Assembly: GCF_000147815.2 (NCBI RefSeq)
Contig: NC_015957.1
Coordinates: 10,416,001 to 10,480,000, forward strand
Origin: Streptomyces violaceusniger Tu 4113
Lineage (GTDB): Bacteria; Actinomycetota; Actinomycetes; Streptomycetales; Streptomycetaceae
Reading direction: 5' to 3'
Length of the DNA stretch: 64,000 nucleotides
The notes under the pieces are model-generated. The model made no database searches, had not been told where the DNA came from, and worked only from the letters and a program-made list of their open reading frames with translations. Shown here piece by piece: positions 61,985-64,000 of the stretch. Position 1 is the stretch's first letter; each line of letters opens with the position of its first letter. The translations under genes and the position numbers were made by a program.

Positions 61985-63145
61985 CTAGCGGGAGGCGGAC
62001 GCGGTCGCCGTCCGGGCCGTTTCGGTACTGCCGGGCCGGTCGGCGGCGGCTCTGCCGCCGGGCCGCGCGGTCGGCCGGAAGGCCCATTCCATCCGCGGCT
62101 CCATCGCGAACCGGAACATCCGCTGGACGGGCGGTGTGCACAGGGCGGTCACCACGGCCACCGCCACCGCCGTCACCGCGATCTCCCCCAGCGGCCGGTG
62201 CAGCCATGGGTGGTCGTACCAGTCCCAGAAGCGGGAGCCCTTGGCGAGGAAGCCGTGCAGCAGATAGCCGTACAGCGTCCCGGCGCCGAGCACCGTGAAC
62301 CACATCCGGCGCCGGGGCACCCAGGCGAGGAAGCACACGGTGAGCACCATGGAGCAGCCGAAGAGGGCGAACGTCATCACCGGCCCGGCCCACCACGGCG
62401 CCCCGAGCTCCTGCGCGCTGTCCCGGCGGTAGAGCCACGCCGGGTTCATCCGCGGCACGGCCCAGTAGGCGAAGACCACCGCGGCGGCGGCCACCGGCAC
62501 GGACAGCCGTCTGACCTCGCGTCGCCGCATCATCCGGAAGTGCTCCGGCCGCAGATGCAGCCCCAGCACGAAGAAGGGCAGGAACTGCAGCACCCGCTGC
62601 AGATCGAGGTCGTCACCGATATTCGGTGAACAGGTGGCGAGCGCGGCGACGAGGAGAGCCAGCGCCACCGGCCACCGCGCGATCCGCCACAGCGGCGTGG
62701 TCAGCCGCCAGGCGAAGAGCGCGATCAGGAACCAGGTCAGGTACCAGGGGTCCAGCAAGGTGATCGGATAGGACGGATCGTCGCCCGCCCACCGCTTGAA
62801 GAAGGTGTACGCGACCTCGAAGAGGAGGTACGGGACGGCGACACCCGTGATCAGGCGCTTGAGCCGGTCCGGCCGGACGTCGAAACTCCGCGAGAAGTAG
62901 CCGGAGATGAGGACGAACGCCGGCATATGGAACGTGTAGACGGTCATGTAGAGCGCGGCCGCCGCCCTGCTGCCGCCCCGCAGGGGCTCCCACGCATGTC
63001 CCATCGCGACCAGCACGATCGCCAGGTACTTGGCGTTGTCGAAGAACGCGTCACGTTGTTTCGGCGCGGGGGACGAGGCCGGTACCGCCTCGGGGGGCGG
63101 GGTCGCCGGTGCCCGCCGCGCGGGCAGTAAGGACGAGACGTTCAT
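61985..63145 (-). CDS. Acyltransferase-3-family membrane protein
   Basis: This 386-residue protein has about ten membrane helices and begins with RDAFFDNAKYLAIVLVAMGH, a pattern of fucose-4-O-acetylase-like acyltransferase 3 proteins; the conserved VYTFHMPAFVLISGYF follows. These enzymes transfer acetyl or other acyl groups to sugars or cell-surface polymers. ATG at 63145 follows AGGAGG. It is monocistronic between geoA and terB. Confidence 0.88.
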   Translation of the reverse strand: MNVSSLLPARRAPATPPPEAVPASSPAPKQRDAFFDNAKYLAIVLVAMGHAWEPLRGGSRAAAALYMTVYTFHMPAFVLISGYFSRSFDVRPDRLKRLITGVAVPYLLFEVAYTFFKRWAGDDPSYPITLLDPWYLTWFLIALFAWRLTTPLWRIARWPVALALLVAALATCSPNIGDDLDLQRVLQFLPFFVLGLHLRPEHFRMMRRREVRRLSVPVAAAAVVFAYWAVPRMNPAWLYRRDSAQELGAPWWAGPVMTFALFGCSMVLTVCFLAWVPRRRMWFTVLGAGTLYGYLLHGFLAKGSRFWDWYDHPWLHRPLGEIAVTAVAVAVVTALCTPPVQRMFRFAMEPRMEWAFRPTARPGGRAAADRPGSTETARTATASASR

Positions 63146-63413
63146 CACATACTGCCTCCTGGGGAACCTGCGGGGAAAATCCCGCCTCTTTCCAGGTTTC
63201 GGCGGAGGGTTGCGGAGTGGAACATTCCACGCACCATAGTGGCGCCCGCCGCGCCTCGCCCGAAAAGGCTCAGCTCTCGCGTACGACGGTTTACGCCCAG
63301 CCCAGCGCATCCTTCACCTCCTCAACTTGGGAACTTGTTTACCCCTCCGGGAAGTTCAGAGAGCGATGAAGAGGGCCGATCCGCCCGGCCTTGACCGACC
63401 CCGCCTGCTAACT

Positions 63414-63436
63414 TCTACACAACTGTAGATGCTAAC
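63414..63436 (+). promoter_or_regulatory. Palindromic promoter element of terB
   Basis: TCTACA (63414-63419), four bases, TGTAGAT (63424-63430), two bases, TAAC (63433-63436). It has the same arrangement as upstream of terD (16209-16231) and ends 17 bases before the GTG start. Confidence 0.6.
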
Positions 63437-63453
63437 GACCCTATGGAGTGTGA

Positions 63454-63915
63454 GTGGCCATGGCCCTGTGGGACCGCATCAAGGAATCCGCCCAGACGAT
63501 GCAGACTCAGCTCGTCGAGAAGAAGAACGACTTGAAGAGCGGCGCGTTCCGCGACGCGAGCATGGCGATGTGTGCCCTGGTGGCGGCGGCGGACGGCTCG
63601 GTCGACCCGTCCGAGCGGCAGCGCGTCGCCCAGCTCATCGCCACCAATGACGTGCTGCAGAACTTCCCGGCCGACGATCTGCAGCGGCGCTTCAACGACT
63701 ACCTCAACAAGCTCACCGCCGACTTCGACTTCGGCAAGGTGAGCGTGATGCAGGAGGTCGCCAAGGCCAAGAAGAAGCCCGCCGAGGCGCGCGCCGTCAT
63801 CCAGATCGGCATCGTCATCGGTGGCGCCGACGGCAACTTCGACAAGACCGAGCAGGCCATGGTCCGCGAGGCGTGCTACGCACTGGACCTCCCGCCGGCC
63901 GAGTTCGACCTGTAA
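63454..63915 (+). CDS. terB: TerB-family tellurite-resistance protein
   Basis: This 153-residue helical protein has the TerB acidic-metal motifs: AMCALVAAADGSVDPSERQR (about 37-56) and IGIVIGGADGNFDKTEQAMV (about 121-140). It is a cytoplasmic member of the ter stress system, together with the TerD proteins at 16-18 kb. GTG at 63454 has GGAG seven bases upstream; ATG at 63460 is also possible. The shared promoter palindrome suggests co-regulation with terD. Confidence 0.92.
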   Translation: MAMALWDRIKESAQTMQTQLVEKKNDLKSGAFRDASMAMCALVAAADGSVDPSERQRVAQLIATNDVLQNFPADDLQRRFNDYLNKLTADFDFGKVSVMQEVAKAKKKPAEARAVIQIGIVIGGADGNFDKTEQAMVREACYALDLPPAEFDL

Positions 63916-64000
63916 GACGGCCCCGCATGCCATAAGCCGCACGTCGTTGGCGCCAAGCCGCAAGCCGCAAGCCGCTAGCCGTAAGGCGCGTCCTACAGCG

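Overview
The window is high-GC actinobacterial DNA, almost certainly from a Streptomyces chromosome. Evidence: extreme GC3 codon use, many GTG starts, a geosmin synthase, TerD/TerB tellurite-type proteins, an FtsK-like TraB conjugation gene, and the order tRNA-Ser, SRP RNA, dnaX, ybaB/ebfC, recR, DUF5063, ask, asd. All calls are from reading the sequence; no database search was run.

Region 1 (1-13.7 kb) is most of an actinomycete integrative and conjugative element (AICE). From the left edge: a tyrosine integrase that carries an embedded LacI-type helix-turn-helix, an excisionase, an iteron array that looks like the replication origin, a replication operon (helicase-like ATPase, Prim-Pol primase-polymerase, and a TGT/DpdA-like base-exchange protein), a candidate clt locus, traB, a chain of overlapping small and membrane genes (including DUF2637, a Pycsar-effector-like membrane protein and DUF6284), a GntR/KorSA-like regulator with palindromic operators, a GNAT acetyltransferase, and an att site that is the 3' part of tRNA-Pro(CGG) with its terminator.

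Region 2 (14-35.3 kb) is chromosomal: a MazG-like pyrophosphohydrolase, an intact IS982-type insertion, a two-Mop molbindin, a TerD / membrane protein / TerD cluster, DUF1992, two VOC proteins, a P450, a SnoaL-like protein, an S9 peptidase overlapping SURF1, an ECF sigma factor with its membrane partner, asd-ask, and the recR-ebfC-dnaX replication/repair cluster.

Region 3 (35.5-43.4 kb) lies between an intact tRNA-Ser(GGA) plus terminator and a second, decayed copy of the same tRNA 3' end plus terminator. I read it as a relic of an element integrated in tRNA-Ser. Inside are a broken PD-(D/E)XK nuclease-like gene interrupted by an IS3-type transposase remnant, an ALF-repeat protein, a two-component pair, a secreted trypsin-like protease, gene debris and a DUF234-type ATPase. 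No integrase is left.

Region 4 (43.5-64 kb) is chromosomal: a TetR/oxidoreductase pair with two operator palindromes, an oxidoreductase relic, a two-component system facing an FtsX-type ABC transporter, NADP-type glutamate dehydrogenase, a SpoIIE-type phosphatase, an IclR regulator, SRPBCC, a DadA-like oxidase, an amidase, a truncated sodium/solute symporter, geosmin synthase, an acyltransferase-3 membrane protein and TerB. TerB and the first TerD gene, 47 kb apart, share the same promoter palindrome, which suggests a common regulator.
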